Position numbers and translations under genes: made by a program
The notes under the pieces: generated by a model
What the model was told of the DNA's origin: nothing
Database searches by the model: none
The model's input: the letters and a program-made list of their open reading frames with translations, nothing else
Assembly (NCBI RefSeq): GCF_014646655.1
Contig: NZ_BMNR01000002.1
Location: forward strand, 337,942 to 401,941
Direction: 5' to 3'
DNA length: 64,000 nucleotides
Source of the DNA: Yeosuana aromativorans
GTDB taxonomy: Bacteria; Bacteroidota; Bacteroidia; Flavobacteriales; Flavobacteriaceae
Shown here: piece by piece, positions 43,842 through 51,544 of the stretch
How positions within the stretch are numbered: position 1 is the stretch's first letter
Layout: each line of letters begins with the position of its first letter

Positions 43842-44228
43842 CTAATTATCCAAAATGCTTTCAATGTCTGGTTTAAAATAATTGGGGCCTTTCATAACTT
43901 TTCCGTCTTCTCTATAAATAGGCTCACCGTTTTCACCTAGTTTACTCATATTGCTTCGTTGTATTTCATCAAAAACCTCTTCTATTTTATGTTGCATACC
44001 ATGTTCTATAATGGTTCCACATAAGATATACAACATATCCCCCAACGCATCAGCTACCTCAACCAAATCGTCATTATTGGCAGCTTCTAAATACTCTTCA
44101 TTCTCCTCTTTCATCAAATTGAATCGAAGCAGGTTTTTGCTTTTGCCCAAATCTGCCTTTGGTGTTTCGCGATGGCCTAATTTAAATGCGCTGTGAAATG
44201 CCTTAACGGCATCGATTTTATCTTTCAT
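43842..44228 (-). CDS. MazG-like nucleoside triphosphate pyrophosphohydrolase
   Basis: A 128-aa all-alpha NTP-PPase. The metal-binding pattern is EENEEYLEAANNDDLVEVAD followed by ALGDMLYIL, i.e. E-E-x-x-E...E-x-x-D, and the N-terminus has VKAFHSAFKLGHRETPK. It resembles phosphoribosyl-ATP pyrophosphohydrolase-like proteins of phages and Bacteroidota. It probably hydrolyses a non-canonical or excess nucleotide to the monophosphate. Transcribed divergently from the small membrane protein gene at 44360. Confidence 0.85.
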   Translation of the reverse strand: MKDKIDAVKAFHSAFKLGHRETPKADLGKSKNLLRFNLMKEENEEYLEAANNDDLVEVADALGDMLYILCGTIIEHGMQHKIEEVFDEIQRSNMSKLGENGEPIYREDGKVMKGPNYFKPDIESILDN

Positions 44229-44255
44229 CTCTATTTTTTTTTAATGATTGGTCAG

Positions 44256-44313
44256 ATGAAATGCCTTGAGATAATTTCTATTGGTTAAAGGTTGTTGTTA
44301 ATTGGCATTTCAT
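44256..44313. repeat. 10-bp perfect inverted repeat in divergent intergenic region
   Basis: ATGAAATGCC at 44256-44265 and GGCATTTCAT at 44304-44313, separated by 38 nt, between the start of the MazG-like gene and the small membrane protein gene. It could form a stem in a leader transcript of the MazG-like gene or bind a dimeric regulator. Confidence 0.7.
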
Positions 44314-44336
44314 AAAAAAATATTCGTCCTTTTAAT

Positions 44337-44344
44337 TAAATTTG
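44337..44344 (+). promoter_or_regulatory. -7 element before the small membrane protein gene
   Basis: TAAATTTG, a perfect TAnnTTTG match; no clear TTG at the -33 position. It ends 15 nt before the ATG at 44360, so the leader would be very short. Confidence 0.4.
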
Positions 44345-44359
44345 CATAAAAATAAACAT

Positions 44360-44545
44360 ATGTTCAGTAAAGGTCAAATCATTTTTGCAGTTATTTTTTT
44401 TGTTGTATTTGCGGGCGTAATCGCTTATACCTACAGAAAAGATTTAAAACTCCATAAACGCTTTTACGCTGGGAGCATATGGGTGCTCTTAGCGTTTATC
44501 ATGTTCATCTTATTTATTTGGGCTATTAAATTTTTCTTTAAATAA
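44360..44545 (+). CDS. Small conserved-looking membrane protein
   Basis: A 61-aa protein with two hydrophobic helices, GQIIFAVIFFVVFAGVIAYT and AGSIWVLLAFIMFILFIWAI, joined by a short basic loop (YRKDLKLHKRFY). The ATG at 44360 is preferred to an in-frame TTG at 44342 since the latter overlaps the -7 element. The helix-basic loop-helix layout with both ends short suggests an inner-membrane hairpin protein. I do not recognise a named family. Confidence 0.7.
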   Translation: MFSKGQIIFAVIFFVVFAGVIAYTYRKDLKLHKRFYAGSIWVLLAFIMFILFIWAIKFFFK

Positions 44546-44587
44546 TTTTTTTAGGATTGGTTCATTGTAGGGTGGGAACTTTTAAAG

Positions 44588-44618
44588 TTGACCTGTTTTA
44601 TAAATAAATTAGATTTTG
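44588..44618 (+). promoter_or_regulatory. Promoter of the 28-aa mini-gene
   Basis: TTG at 44588-44590, a 19-nt spacer, then TAGATTTTG at 44610-44618, one extra T relative to TAnnTTTG. Transcription would start near 44624, in CGCAACC. Confidence 0.6.
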
Positions 44619-44674
44619 CACGCAACCTTTTTAAAGCTTCTGCATCTGATAGTTAACTAATCAATTTAAAAAAA

Positions 44675-44761
44675 ATGAATATTTTAATCATTATTGCCGT
44701 TCTTATTGCAGTTAATATTCTTCTTTTAACGTTTAGTGTAAATAAAAAAACAGAACCTTGA
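44675..44761 (+). CDS. 28-aa hydrophobic micro-protein (putative)
   Basis: ATG at 44675 opens a 28-codon frame with a hydrophobic segment (NILIIIAVLIAVNILLLTFS) followed by a short charged tail (VNKKTEP). It is flanked by a promoter 57 nt upstream and by a hairpin terminator whose stem starts within the last codons, so a discrete transcript of about 150 nt is expected. Either the micro-protein or the RNA could be the product. The tight overlap of stop codon and terminator loop is odd and supports a designed unit. Confidence 0.5.
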   Translation: MNILIIIAVLIAVNILLLTFSVNKKTEP

Positions 44762-44779
44762 TTTAGGTTCTGTTTTTTT
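44744..44779 (+). terminator. Bidirectional terminator overlapping the mini-gene stop
   Basis: AAAAAAACAGAACC, 8-nt loop TTGATTTA, GGTTCTGTTTTTTT: a 14-bp stem with a T run on each strand. It ends the mini-gene transcript and, on the minus strand, that of the M49 peptidase gene. Confidence 0.9.
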
Positions 44780-44798
44780 ATTTACAATCTATTTTACC

Positions 44799-46838
44799 TT
44801 AATTGACTTCAGGTAAATAATTGTAGTGTTTACTATAATACAGCATTTGTTCTGCAAATGTTTTTGGTTGTGTTATTTTAAATGAAACCGTATCGCCCGC
44901 CTCATTTGTTTCTGGAACCAATACCGGATTTACAAAACCTGAATAAGGTGCTGATGTAAACTGTTTATTGCGTTCTAAAACTTCAGCATGTAATTTTTGG
45001 TCAACCTTAACACCGTAGGTTTCCACTAATTTTTCAACCGCTGCATAATCACCTTCAGATTTTATGCGTTGTGTTTCACGCAATAACTGTCCAAACAAGT
45101 CATGCAGTTTTGCATAATCTGTAATGTTGAAATAGGTTTTTCCATTACGTGTTACTTTTTCAATCACATTATCAGCTTTGCCTTTTTCATAAGCCCAAGC
45201 AGAAACCCATTGTCTGTTTCTCATGTGAGCCTCCTCAACATCATCCCCTAAATTCAAACGAATTAACTGTGTCATTAAGCCATTACGGATATAATCATCG
45301 TAAGCGGCCATACCGACTTGTTTCCAATCATCAACCAAACCTAGTTCTTGTAGCTTAGGATCATACAAATAATACAAGGCTACTAAATCTGCACGGCCTT
45401 CTTCAAGCGTTGAAGCATAATTTTTTAAAGTTTCTTTGGTTTCACCCACGCCAGGATTTAATTTCCCAGAAGCATGACCAATAACTTCATGTAAGGCTGT
45501 GTGCAATTTATCTGCTAATTCAGAATATTTTTCGTGTATTTGAAACTCTTCATCATCATTAACAAATTCTTTAAGACGATCTGTATTTCCAGCTTTATTG
45601 TATGATTCTATTATATTTCCTAAAGAAACCGATTTGCTTCCCACAGCAGCTCTAATCCAATTGGCATTTGGTAAATTAACACCTATTGGTGTGCTTGGAG
45701 AGGCATCGCCAGATTCTCCTGCAACATTGACTACTTTGTAAGTAACGCCGACAACATTTTTCTTTTTGTGCTCATCCATAATAGGAGAATGGTCTTCAAA
45801 CCATTGCGCGTTATCTGATACCACTTTCATTTTTTCGGACATATCAAAATCATTGATTTGAATGATTGACTCATAAGAACCTGTATAACCTAATGGGTCA
45901 TTATACACTTCAATAAAACTGTTGATGTAATCAACATTGCCTTTGGTAGCCTTACACCAAGCCACATTGTAGTCATCCCAAGTTTGCAGATCACCAGTTT
46001 TGTAATAGTCTATAAGAAGTCCCAAAGCATTGGCTTGCTCGTCATTTTCTGCAACACCTTTTGCTTTTTCAAGCCATTTAATAATCTCGTCGATAGCCGA
46101 ACCGTACAATCCTCCAGATTTATAAACACGTTCTTTTAAAACACCATTGTCTTTAACCAATTGGGAGTTTAGCCCAAATGAGAGCGGTTTAGTAGGATCT
46201 GGTGATATTTTGTTTTTGTAAAAACCAATAACATCATCATTGGTAACATTAGGTCCATACATGTTAACTGCCGAAAGCGCTACATTATCAACTCCTTTTG
46301 CTTGGTTTACTTTTTTAACATCCTTATCATTAAATATCACATCAAAGGCTTCTCCCTCTAATGTTGTATTGGTATCAGCTAATAATTGCTTTAAATAGTC
46401 TGCTGAAAATCCAGGCTTGATTTTATCTTTTGAATAATGGTGGTGAATGCCATTACTGAACCAAACGCGTTTTAAATAGGTTTCAAAAGCGGCCCAATCG
46501 TCAGTAGATTTATCACCATTGTAATTTGTATAAACAGATTCCAACGCTTTTCTAATGGTGAGATTGTATCGATAGTTTTGGTCCCACATAATATCACGTC
46601 CAGCCAAACCGGCTTGGGTAAGGTAGTAAACTAATTTTTGTTCCTTTAAGGTCAATCGTTCCCAACCCGGAATTTGATATCGTAAAATTTTGATGTCGGC
46701 AAATTGCTCAACATTGTAATTAAAGTCTGTAGAATCTTTTACGGACATGGGTTCTGATGTTTTATCAGAAACGTCTTTTCCACAGGATGCCATAAATAAA
46801 GCTATTACAGACAACCCTAGTACTGATTTTAGTGTCAT
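44799..46838 (-). CDS. M49-type dipeptidyl-peptidase-like lipoprotein
   Basis: A 679-aa metalloprotein of the dipeptidyl-peptidase III superfamily. The zinc motif is HTALHEVIGHASGKL (HExxxH form, near residue 449) and the third ligand motif is EEGRADLVALYYLYD (near residue 478). The N-terminus is a lipoprotein signal, MTLKSVLGLSVIALFMASC, so the enzyme is probably anchored in the periplasm or outer membrane, unlike cytosolic DPP III. It should cleave dipeptides from short peptides. Annotation pipelines sometimes call these dihydrofolate reductase, without support in the sequence. Confidence 0.85.
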   Translation of the reverse strand: MTLKSVLGLSVIALFMASCGKDVSDKTSEPMSVKDSTDFNYNVEQFADIKILRYQIPGWERLTLKEQKLVYYLTQAGLAGRDIMWDQNYRYNLTIRKALESVYTNYNGDKSTDDWAAFETYLKRVWFSNGIHHHYSKDKIKPGFSADYLKQLLADTNTTLEGEAFDVIFNDKDVKKVNQAKGVDNVALSAVNMYGPNVTNDDVIGFYKNKISPDPTKPLSFGLNSQLVKDNGVLKERVYKSGGLYGSAIDEIIKWLEKAKGVAENDEQANALGLLIDYYKTGDLQTWDDYNVAWCKATKGNVDYINSFIEVYNDPLGYTGSYESIIQINDFDMSEKMKVVSDNAQWFEDHSPIMDEHKKKNVVGVTYKVVNVAGESGDASPSTPIGVNLPNANWIRAAVGSKSVSLGNIIESYNKAGNTDRLKEFVNDDEEFQIHEKYSELADKLHTALHEVIGHASGKLNPGVGETKETLKNYASTLEEGRADLVALYYLYDPKLQELGLVDDWKQVGMAAYDDYIRNGLMTQLIRLNLGDDVEEAHMRNRQWVSAWAYEKGKADNVIEKVTRNGKTYFNITDYAKLHDLFGQLLRETQRIKSEGDYAAVEKLVETYGVKVDQKLHAEVLERNKQFTSAPYSGFVNPVLVPETNEAGDTVSFKITQPKTFAEQMLYYSKHYNYLPEVN

Positions 46839-46954
46839 TAAATATATTTTAATTTGTTTGAAATTGATGTTTAAAAACCATATTCAGCAAGGAAAATTTA
46901 TTGAATAATTTCAATAAAGCCATTTTTATTATTGAATATGTATTTTTAGTATGA

Positions 46955-46962
46955 CAAATATA
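46955..46962 (-). promoter_or_regulatory. -7 element of the M49 peptidase gene
   Basis: On the minus strand TATATTTG, a perfect match to TAnnTTTG; no TTG at the standard spacing. The leader would be about 110 nt. Confidence 0.35.
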
Positions 46963-46992
46963 AGGATTTATTAAACAATGAATAAATTTGAT

Positions 46993-47000
46993 TACCTTTG
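46993..47000 (+). promoter_or_regulatory. -7 element of the SRPBCC/GyrI-like gene
   Basis: TACCTTTG, a perfect TAnnTTTG match, 31 nt before the ATG at 47032. No clear -33 TTG. Confidence 0.45.
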
Positions 47001-47031
47001 ATTTATAACTTTTTTAATTGTAAAGAAGCTC

Positions 47032-48054
47032 ATGAAAACGGTTAAATATTTTCTTTTTTTATTCCTTATCATCATCATTGGATTTTGTGTTTATGTAGCC
47101 GTTCAACCTAACTCCTTTAAAGTAAGCAGAACCAGAACCATTCATGCACCAGCTTCTGTTGTTTACAAGCATGTAATCGATTTTAAAAATTGGCAAAATT
47201 GGTGGTCGTGGACTGATTCAAATCCGGATATGAAAATTTACATGTCTGAACAGACAACCGGTGTTGGTGGCTCTTTTTCTTGGGATGATACTAACGGTGT
47301 AGGAATGATAAAAACCACGCAAACAATGCCAAACATGAGCATTGAACAAGATATGCAAATAGCTGATTTTCCACCTTTAACCGCTCAATGGAATTTTAAG
47401 GATAACGATGATTATTTAACGGATGTCACTTGGAGCATATCTGCTGACAACCTGCCGTTTACATTTAAAATGATGTCTGTTTTAAAAGGAAATATGGAAA
47501 CCCAACTAGGTCCCCATTTAGAACGTAGTCTTGAAAAACTTGATAGTGTTGTCATTGCCGATATGAGCGCTTACACCATAACTGTTGATGGCATTACGGA
47601 ACATAGCGGAGGCTATTATATATTCAATTCCACCTCATGTAAAATAAGTGATCTGGAGAATACAACTGCCGAATTATTTTCAAAAGTAAAACAATACGCT
47701 GAAGCAAACCATATTTCTATGGCTGGTTCGCCTTTTGTGTATTATCATTTTCTTGATAGGGAGAACAATGCAGCCATGATTTCATGCTGCATTCCTACAA
47801 CATCTCGCGTCATCACTACAGAAAATGATATATTAACAGGACAGTTAATCCCTTTTAAAACGCTAAAAACAACCTTGCTGGGTGACCATAAAAATTTACA
47901 AGAAGCTTGGAAAACCAGTATGAAATACATCACAGAAAACAATTTGTTATTGGATGAAAATGGCCCCAAGCTTGAAACATACGTTGTAGACTCATCTGGT
48001 TCCCCAAATCCTGCCGATTGGAAAACAGAAATTTATATTGCTTTAAAAGACTAG
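47032..48054 (+). CDS. SRPBCC (polyketide cyclase-like) plus GyrI-like effector-binding protein
   Basis: A 340-aa protein. A single N-terminal helix (YFLFLFLIIIIGFCVYVAV) anchors it in the membrane. Residues 35-165 are a START/SRPBCC domain (RTRTIHAPASVVYKHVIDFK, NWQNWWSWTDSNPDM, GGSFSWDD). Residues about 190-340 resemble the GyrI/BmrR effector-binding fold (ending AWKTSMKYITENNL and PADWKTEIYIAL). Both domains bind hydrophobic small molecules; no catalytic residues are visible. The combination is common in Bacteroidota. Ligand unknown. It is followed 65 nt later by crcB. Confidence 0.8.
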   Translation: MKTVKYFLFLFLIIIIGFCVYVAVQPNSFKVSRTRTIHAPASVVYKHVIDFKNWQNWWSWTDSNPDMKIYMSEQTTGVGGSFSWDDTNGVGMIKTTQTMPNMSIEQDMQIADFPPLTAQWNFKDNDDYLTDVTWSISADNLPFTFKMMSVLKGNMETQLGPHLERSLEKLDSVVIADMSAYTITVDGITEHSGGYYIFNSTSCKISDLENTTAELFSKVKQYAEANHISMAGSPFVYYHFLDRENNAAMISCCIPTTSRVITTENDILTGQLIPFKTLKTTLLGDHKNLQEAWKTSMKYITENNLLLDENGPKLETYVVDSSGSPNPADWKTEIYIALKD

Positions 48055-48061
48055 CAAAGCC

Positions 48062-48091
48062 TTTTGAATCTGAATTTTTATCCTATTTTTG
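48062..48091 (+). promoter_or_regulatory. Promoter of crcB
   Basis: TTTTG at 48062-48066, 17-nt spacer, and a perfect -7 element TATTTTTG at 48084-48091, 29 nt before the ATG. No fluoride-riboswitch structure fits into the remaining leader. Confidence 0.55.
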
Positions 48092-48119
48092 AATTCACAA
48101 AACACATAAAACGATTTAG

Positions 48120-48491
48120 ATGAAAAATCTACTGCTTGTTTTTTTGGGTGGCGGTTTTGGAAGTGTGCTGCGTTATATCATTGGCAAATATCTTAACAAC
48201 CCACAATCTGGTATTCCCTTTGGCACCTTTACAGCCAATATTTTAGGCAGTTTGCTTATCGGGGTTTTTCTTGGTTTAGCGGCCAAAAACAATACATTGT
48301 CACAAAACCAAACCTTATTGTTGGCAACGGGTTTTTGTGGAGGTTTCACGACCTTTTCAACCTTTGCCTATGAAAACCATGTGTTTTTAAAAGCCGGCGA
48401 CTTTACAAGTTTTGCGGTGTACACCATTGGAAGTTTTATTATCGGTTTTCTTGCTGTGTTCTTGGGTATGTTTTTGGCAAGAAGTTTTTAA
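48120..48491 (+). CDS. crcB: Fluoride efflux channel CrcB/Fluc
   Basis: A 123-aa, four-helix membrane protein. GGGFGSVLRYIIGKYLNNPQ, FGTFTANILGSLLIGVFLGL and LATGFCGGFTTFSTFAYENH contain the conserved R, the N of TxxxN and the FTTFSTF motif that lines the fluoride path. Dual-topology dimers are the norm for this family. The stop overlaps that of the convergent DUF1684 gene by 4 nt. Confidence 0.95.
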   Translation: MKNLLLVFLGGGFGSVLRYIIGKYLNNPQSGIPFGTFTANILGSLLIGVFLGLAAKNNTLSQNQTLLLATGFCGGFTTFSTFAYENHVFLKAGDFTSFAVYTIGSFIIGFLAVFLGMFLARSF

Positions 48492-49093
48492 TGATTTTTA
48501 AACTTCTTCACTCCTGCTTCAATCCTTGTTTTTAAGTAATTTTCCCTAGGCACTAGCGGACAAGAATATTTATGGTTGTAAGCACAATATGGGTTATAAG
48601 CCGAATTGAAATCAATGGTTATGGTATTACCAGTAGGAATTCTTAAATCAATATAACGCCCGCCGCCATAACTTTCCAAGCCATTTGTTTCATCCAAAAA
48701 TGGCAAAAACAAATAGTCTTCGTAGCCATCTTCAGTCTTTAAATCCAAACCTTGGTATACGTTCAGTTGATAAATCTCTCCTTTAAGAAAAAACTCAACA
48801 ACACCATATTTAACGTATTCCGGTTGTCTATCGGTTGTTGTTTTCATTTTAAAAGGTCGTTCATTTTCTGTTCGGGTAAAAAGCGCCTGGACCACATATG
48901 TTGAATCATATTTAAAAAAATCCAATCCTTCAAATTCCTTTCTGTCTGCTTCTGTTAAAGGTGATTTCGAAGCATCTTTAAACTCCGCATTCAAGCTTCT
49001 TTGAAAATCAGTTTCCCCAGGTATTGGCAACTTATCATCTTTGCAGTTTGACAAGCAAACAAACAGGAAAATGGAAATAAAAACTATCTTCAT
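48488..49093 (-). CDS. DUF1684 lipoprotein
   Basis: A 201-aa protein. The N-terminus MKIVFISIFLFVCLSNC is a lipoprotein signal with Cys17 as the anchor. The conserved C-terminal block IDFNSAYNPYCAYNHKYSCP with LVPRENYL is the DUF1684 signature (N-P-Y-C-x-Y and C-P-x-P-x-x-N), and the middle has YLFLPFLDETNGLESYGGGR YIDL. Function unknown; periplasmic by signal. Confidence 0.88.
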   Translation of the reverse strand: MKIVFISIFLFVCLSNCKDDKLPIPGETDFQRSLNAEFKDASKSPLTEADRKEFEGLDFFKYDSTYVVQALFTRTENERPFKMKTTTDRQPEYVKYGVVEFFLKGEIYQLNVYQGLDLKTEDGYEDYLFLPFLDETNGLESYGGGRYIDLRIPTGNTITIDFNSAYNPYCAYNHKYSCPLVPRENYLKTRIEAGVKKFKNH

Positions 49094-49138
49094 ATAAATT
49101 TATTTTGTTCCAAAAATACAACTTACAATTATTTTGTA

Positions 49139-49146
49139 TAAATTTG
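49139..49146 (+). promoter_or_regulatory. -7 element for the putative RNA at 49.15 kb
   Basis: TAAATTTG, a perfect TAnnTTTG match, without a good -33 TTG. Transcription would begin near 49152. Confidence 0.4.
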
Positions 49147-49151
49147 CTTAA

Positions 49152-49300
49152 TTAAAAAATAGAAAAATGCGCAATATCGTCACAATTTGTAAACAATACT
49201 GGACCTCTAGTTATAGAAGTTGGGCTTGTAGTTTGTTGTGGTGATATGTTTAAAAATATGATTCGCTGCGAAAGCCCAACTGAAAAGTTGGGCTTTTTTT
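49152..49300 (+). ncRNA. Putative structured RNA or MFS-gene leader with terminator
   Basis: Between the divergent DUF1684 and MFS genes lies a non-coding stretch with strong structure. ATATCGTCACAA (49174-49185) pairs over 12 bp with TTGTGGTGATAT (49236-49247), the two middle positions as G-U wobbles; AAAC (49191-49194) can continue with GTTT (49231-49234), and a small TCTA/TAGA hairpin sits inside. AAGTTGGGCTT (49217-49227) is repeated in the 3' arm of the terminator, so it can compete with that arm for AAAGCCCAACT. This could be a stand-alone small RNA of about 150 nt or an attenuator for the transporter. No named family recognised. Confidence 0.6.
49271..49297 (+). terminator. Rho-independent terminator between putative RNA and MFS gene
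   Basis: AAAGCCCAACT, GAAA loop region, AGTTGGGCTTT plus further T residues: an 11-bp perfect stem. It ends 46 nt before the MFS start. Confidence 0.88.
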
Positions 49301-49345
49301 ATTGCTAATTTCAACCTTTTATCAATCAAATAACAAATCAAACTA

Positions 49346-50551
49346 ATGAAAACACTATTTCGAAATTATATTAACACATTTGGAGGACTTTCTAGGGAAG
49401 TGTGGTGGCTAGCTTTAATAACATTAATAAACAGGGCCGGCACCATGGTTATTCCATTTTTATCATTATACCTAACCAAAAGTCTGCATTTTAACCTAGC
49501 TGATGTTGGTTGGATTATGACGGCTTTTGGTTTAGGGTCTGTGGTTGGCTCTTGGATTGGTGGTAAATTAACCGACAAAATCGGGTTTTATAAAGTCATG
49601 GTTTTTAGCTTGCTCTCAACAGGGTTGCTTTTTATCTTTTTGCAATTCTTAACCACTTTCACAACCTTTTGCATTGGTATATTCTTGGTTATGCTCATTG
49701 CTGATATGTTCAGGCCAGCCATGTTTGTAGCATTAAGTTCTTACAGTAAGCTGGAAAACAAAACACGGTCTGTAACACTCATAAGGTTGGCAATTAACCT
49801 TGGTTTTTCGGCAGGTCCAGCAATTGGTGGCATTATCATTACAACGCTTAGCTATGGCGGACTATTTTGGGTTGATGGTATTACCTGTATTGTAGCGGCT
49901 TTGGTTTTAATAAATGTGTTGCATCCCAAAAAATCCAAAACATTGGATAATATTAAGGTTGATAGCCCGCAATCTGCTTATCACGATAGGTCTTTCTTAA
50001 TATTCTTATGTGCCATGGTTGTATTTGGTATTGTGTTTTTACAGTATTTTTCAACCATGCCCTTATATTATAAAGATGCCCATCATTTAAATGAACTTGA
50101 GATTGGGATTTTATTGGGCATGAACGGGTTTCTGATTTTTGTATTTGAAATGCCTTTGATAAAATGGCTGGAAAATTCAACATTCACCAAAACGGGTTTA
50201 ATGCTTTTTGGAGCTATCCTTACTGGGTTGAGTTTTCTTATATTAAATTTAACTTCATGGGCAGGTGTTCTCATAATCGGAATGCTGCTAATGACGTTTG
50301 GTGAAATGATTGCGTTTCCGTTTTCAAATGCCTTCGCCATGGATCGAGCTAAAAAAGGAAATCAAGGTGAATATATGGCGCTGTACAGCATTTCATTTTC
50401 CATCGCCCATATCTTTGGTCATAATGCTGGATTACAGATGGTTGCTGGTTTTGGGTTTGACAAAACTTGGTATTTCACTACCATTCTTGCAGGCTTATGT
50501 GTATTTTTGCTTTTTCTTTTAAAACAAAGAATGCGCATTAAACCCGTTTAG
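49346..50551 (+). CDS. MFS transporter
   Basis: A 401-aa protein with twelve transmembrane helices in two halves. MTAFGLGSVVGSWIGGKLTD KIGFYK carries the G-x-L-x-D-x-x-G motif A between helices 2 and 3; RLAINLGFSAGPAIGGIIIT is the motif C-like segment of helix 5, typical of drug/H+ antiporters of the DHA1 type. Substrate unknown. It begins a three-gene set with YpdA (13 nt) and VOC (14 nt) downstream. Confidence 0.9.
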   Translation: MKTLFRNYINTFGGLSREVWWLALITLINRAGTMVIPFLSLYLTKSLHFNLADVGWIMTAFGLGSVVGSWIGGKLTDKIGFYKVMVFSLLSTGLLFIFLQFLTTFTTFCIGIFLVMLIADMFRPAMFVALSSYSKLENKTRSVTLIRLAINLGFSAGPAIGGIIITTLSYGGLFWVDGITCIVAALVLINVLHPKKSKTLDNIKVDSPQSAYHDRSFLIFLCAMVVFGIVFLQYFSTMPLYYKDAHHLNELEIGILLGMNGFLIFVFEMPLIKWLENSTFTKTGLMLFGAILTGLSFLILNLTSWAGVLIIGMLLMTFGEMIAFPFSNAFAMDRAKKGNQGEYMALYSISFSIAHIFGHNAGLQMVAGFGFDKTWYFTTILAGLCVFLLFLLKQRMRIKPV

Positions 50552-50564
50552 ATTAGCTTAAAAT

Positions 50565-51530
50565 ATGATTGCAGAAACTGATATTGTTATCGTTGGTGGT
50601 GGACCTATTGGTATAGCTTGTGCCCTAGAATGTAAAAAACTAGGTTTGAATTATGTGGTTATAGAAAAAGGGGCGCTTACAAACTCCTTGTACAATTACC
50701 CAAAAAACATGACCTTTTTTTCATCTTCGGAAAAACTGGAAATTGATGAGATTCCTTTTATCAGCAATAAGCCCAAACCAAACCGTGATGAAGCGCTGGA
50801 ATATTATAGGCGTGTGTCTACATCTAATAAATTGAACATCAATTTGTACGAAACTGTTTTAAAGATTGATAAGGAAGGGGCTACTTTTAAAATAGAAACT
50901 GACAAGCAATATTATTCAGCAAAAAACGTCATTATTTCAACTGGTTTTTACGACATACCTAATTTATTGAACGTTCCTGGGGAAGAACTTCCAAAAGTGT
51001 CCCATTATTACAAAGAGGCCCATCCTTATTCCATGCAAAATGTTATTGTAGTGGGCGCCAGTAATTCCTCTGTTGATGCCGCTTTGGAAATTTGGAGAAA
51101 AGGAGGGCGTGTAACTATGGTTGTTAGAGGCAATACTATTGGTGAACGGGTTAAATATTGGGTACGACCTGATATCATGAACCGCATTGAAGAAGGCAGC
51201 ATCAAAGCCTATTTTAATTCTGAAATCACTGAAATAACCCAGACAAGTGTCATCATTAAAACCACTGAAGGCATGAAAACCCTTCAAAATGATTATGTGG
51301 TCGCGCTGACCGGATACCAACCGGATTTCAACTTTTTAAAAAACATTGGTATTGAATTATCAAATGATGATAAAATGATTCCAAACTACAATCCGGATAC
51401 TATGGAAACCAATGTGGAAGGATTGTATTTGGCAGGCGTGATTTGTGGCGGTATGGAAACCCATAAATGGTTTATAGAAAACTCGCGGATTCATGCCAAA
51501 ATCATTATTGAACACATACATCCAAATTGA
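50565..51530 (+). CDS. ypdA: YpdA-type putative bacillithiol disulfide reductase
   Basis: A 321-aa FAD/NADPH-dependent oxidoreductase. The FAD site is IVIVGGGPIGIACALECKKL; KNMTFFSSSEKLEIDEIPF is specific for the YpdA group; the NADPH site is NVIVVGASNSSVDAALEIWR; and YVVALTGYQPDFNFLKNIGI with GLYLAGVICGG closes the FAD domain. No CxxC redox pair is present, as in YpdA. The gene lies between an MFS transporter and a VOC protein in one direction, suggesting a shared detoxification theme (inference). Confidence 0.9.
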   Translation: MIAETDIVIVGGGPIGIACALECKKLGLNYVVIEKGALTNSLYNYPKNMTFFSSSEKLEIDEIPFISNKPKPNRDEALEYYRRVSTSNKLNINLYETVLKIDKEGATFKIETDKQYYSAKNVIISTGFYDIPNLLNVPGEELPKVSHYYKEAHPYSMQNVIVVGASNSSVDAALEIWRKGGRVTMVVRGNTIGERVKYWVRPDIMNRIEEGSIKAYFNSEITEITQTSVIIKTTEGMKTLQNDYVVALTGYQPDFNFLKNIGIELSNDDKMIPNYNPDTMETNVEGLYLAGVICGGMETHKWFIENSRIHAKIIIEHIHPN

Positions 51531-51544
51531 ATTGAAGCTTAAAA

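Noticed and set aside
44799-46838. Dihydrofolate reductase label sometimes given to such proteins
   Set aside because: The protein is 679 aa with HExxxH and EExRAD zinc motifs of M49 peptidases and no DHFR motif.
48055-48119. Fluoride riboswitch before crcB
   Set aside because: The leader after the promoter is under 30 nt and lacks the expected pseudoknot sequences.
50964-51320. 118-codon open frame antisense to ypdA
   Set aside because: Shadow of a well-supported oxidoreductase gene; no motifs.
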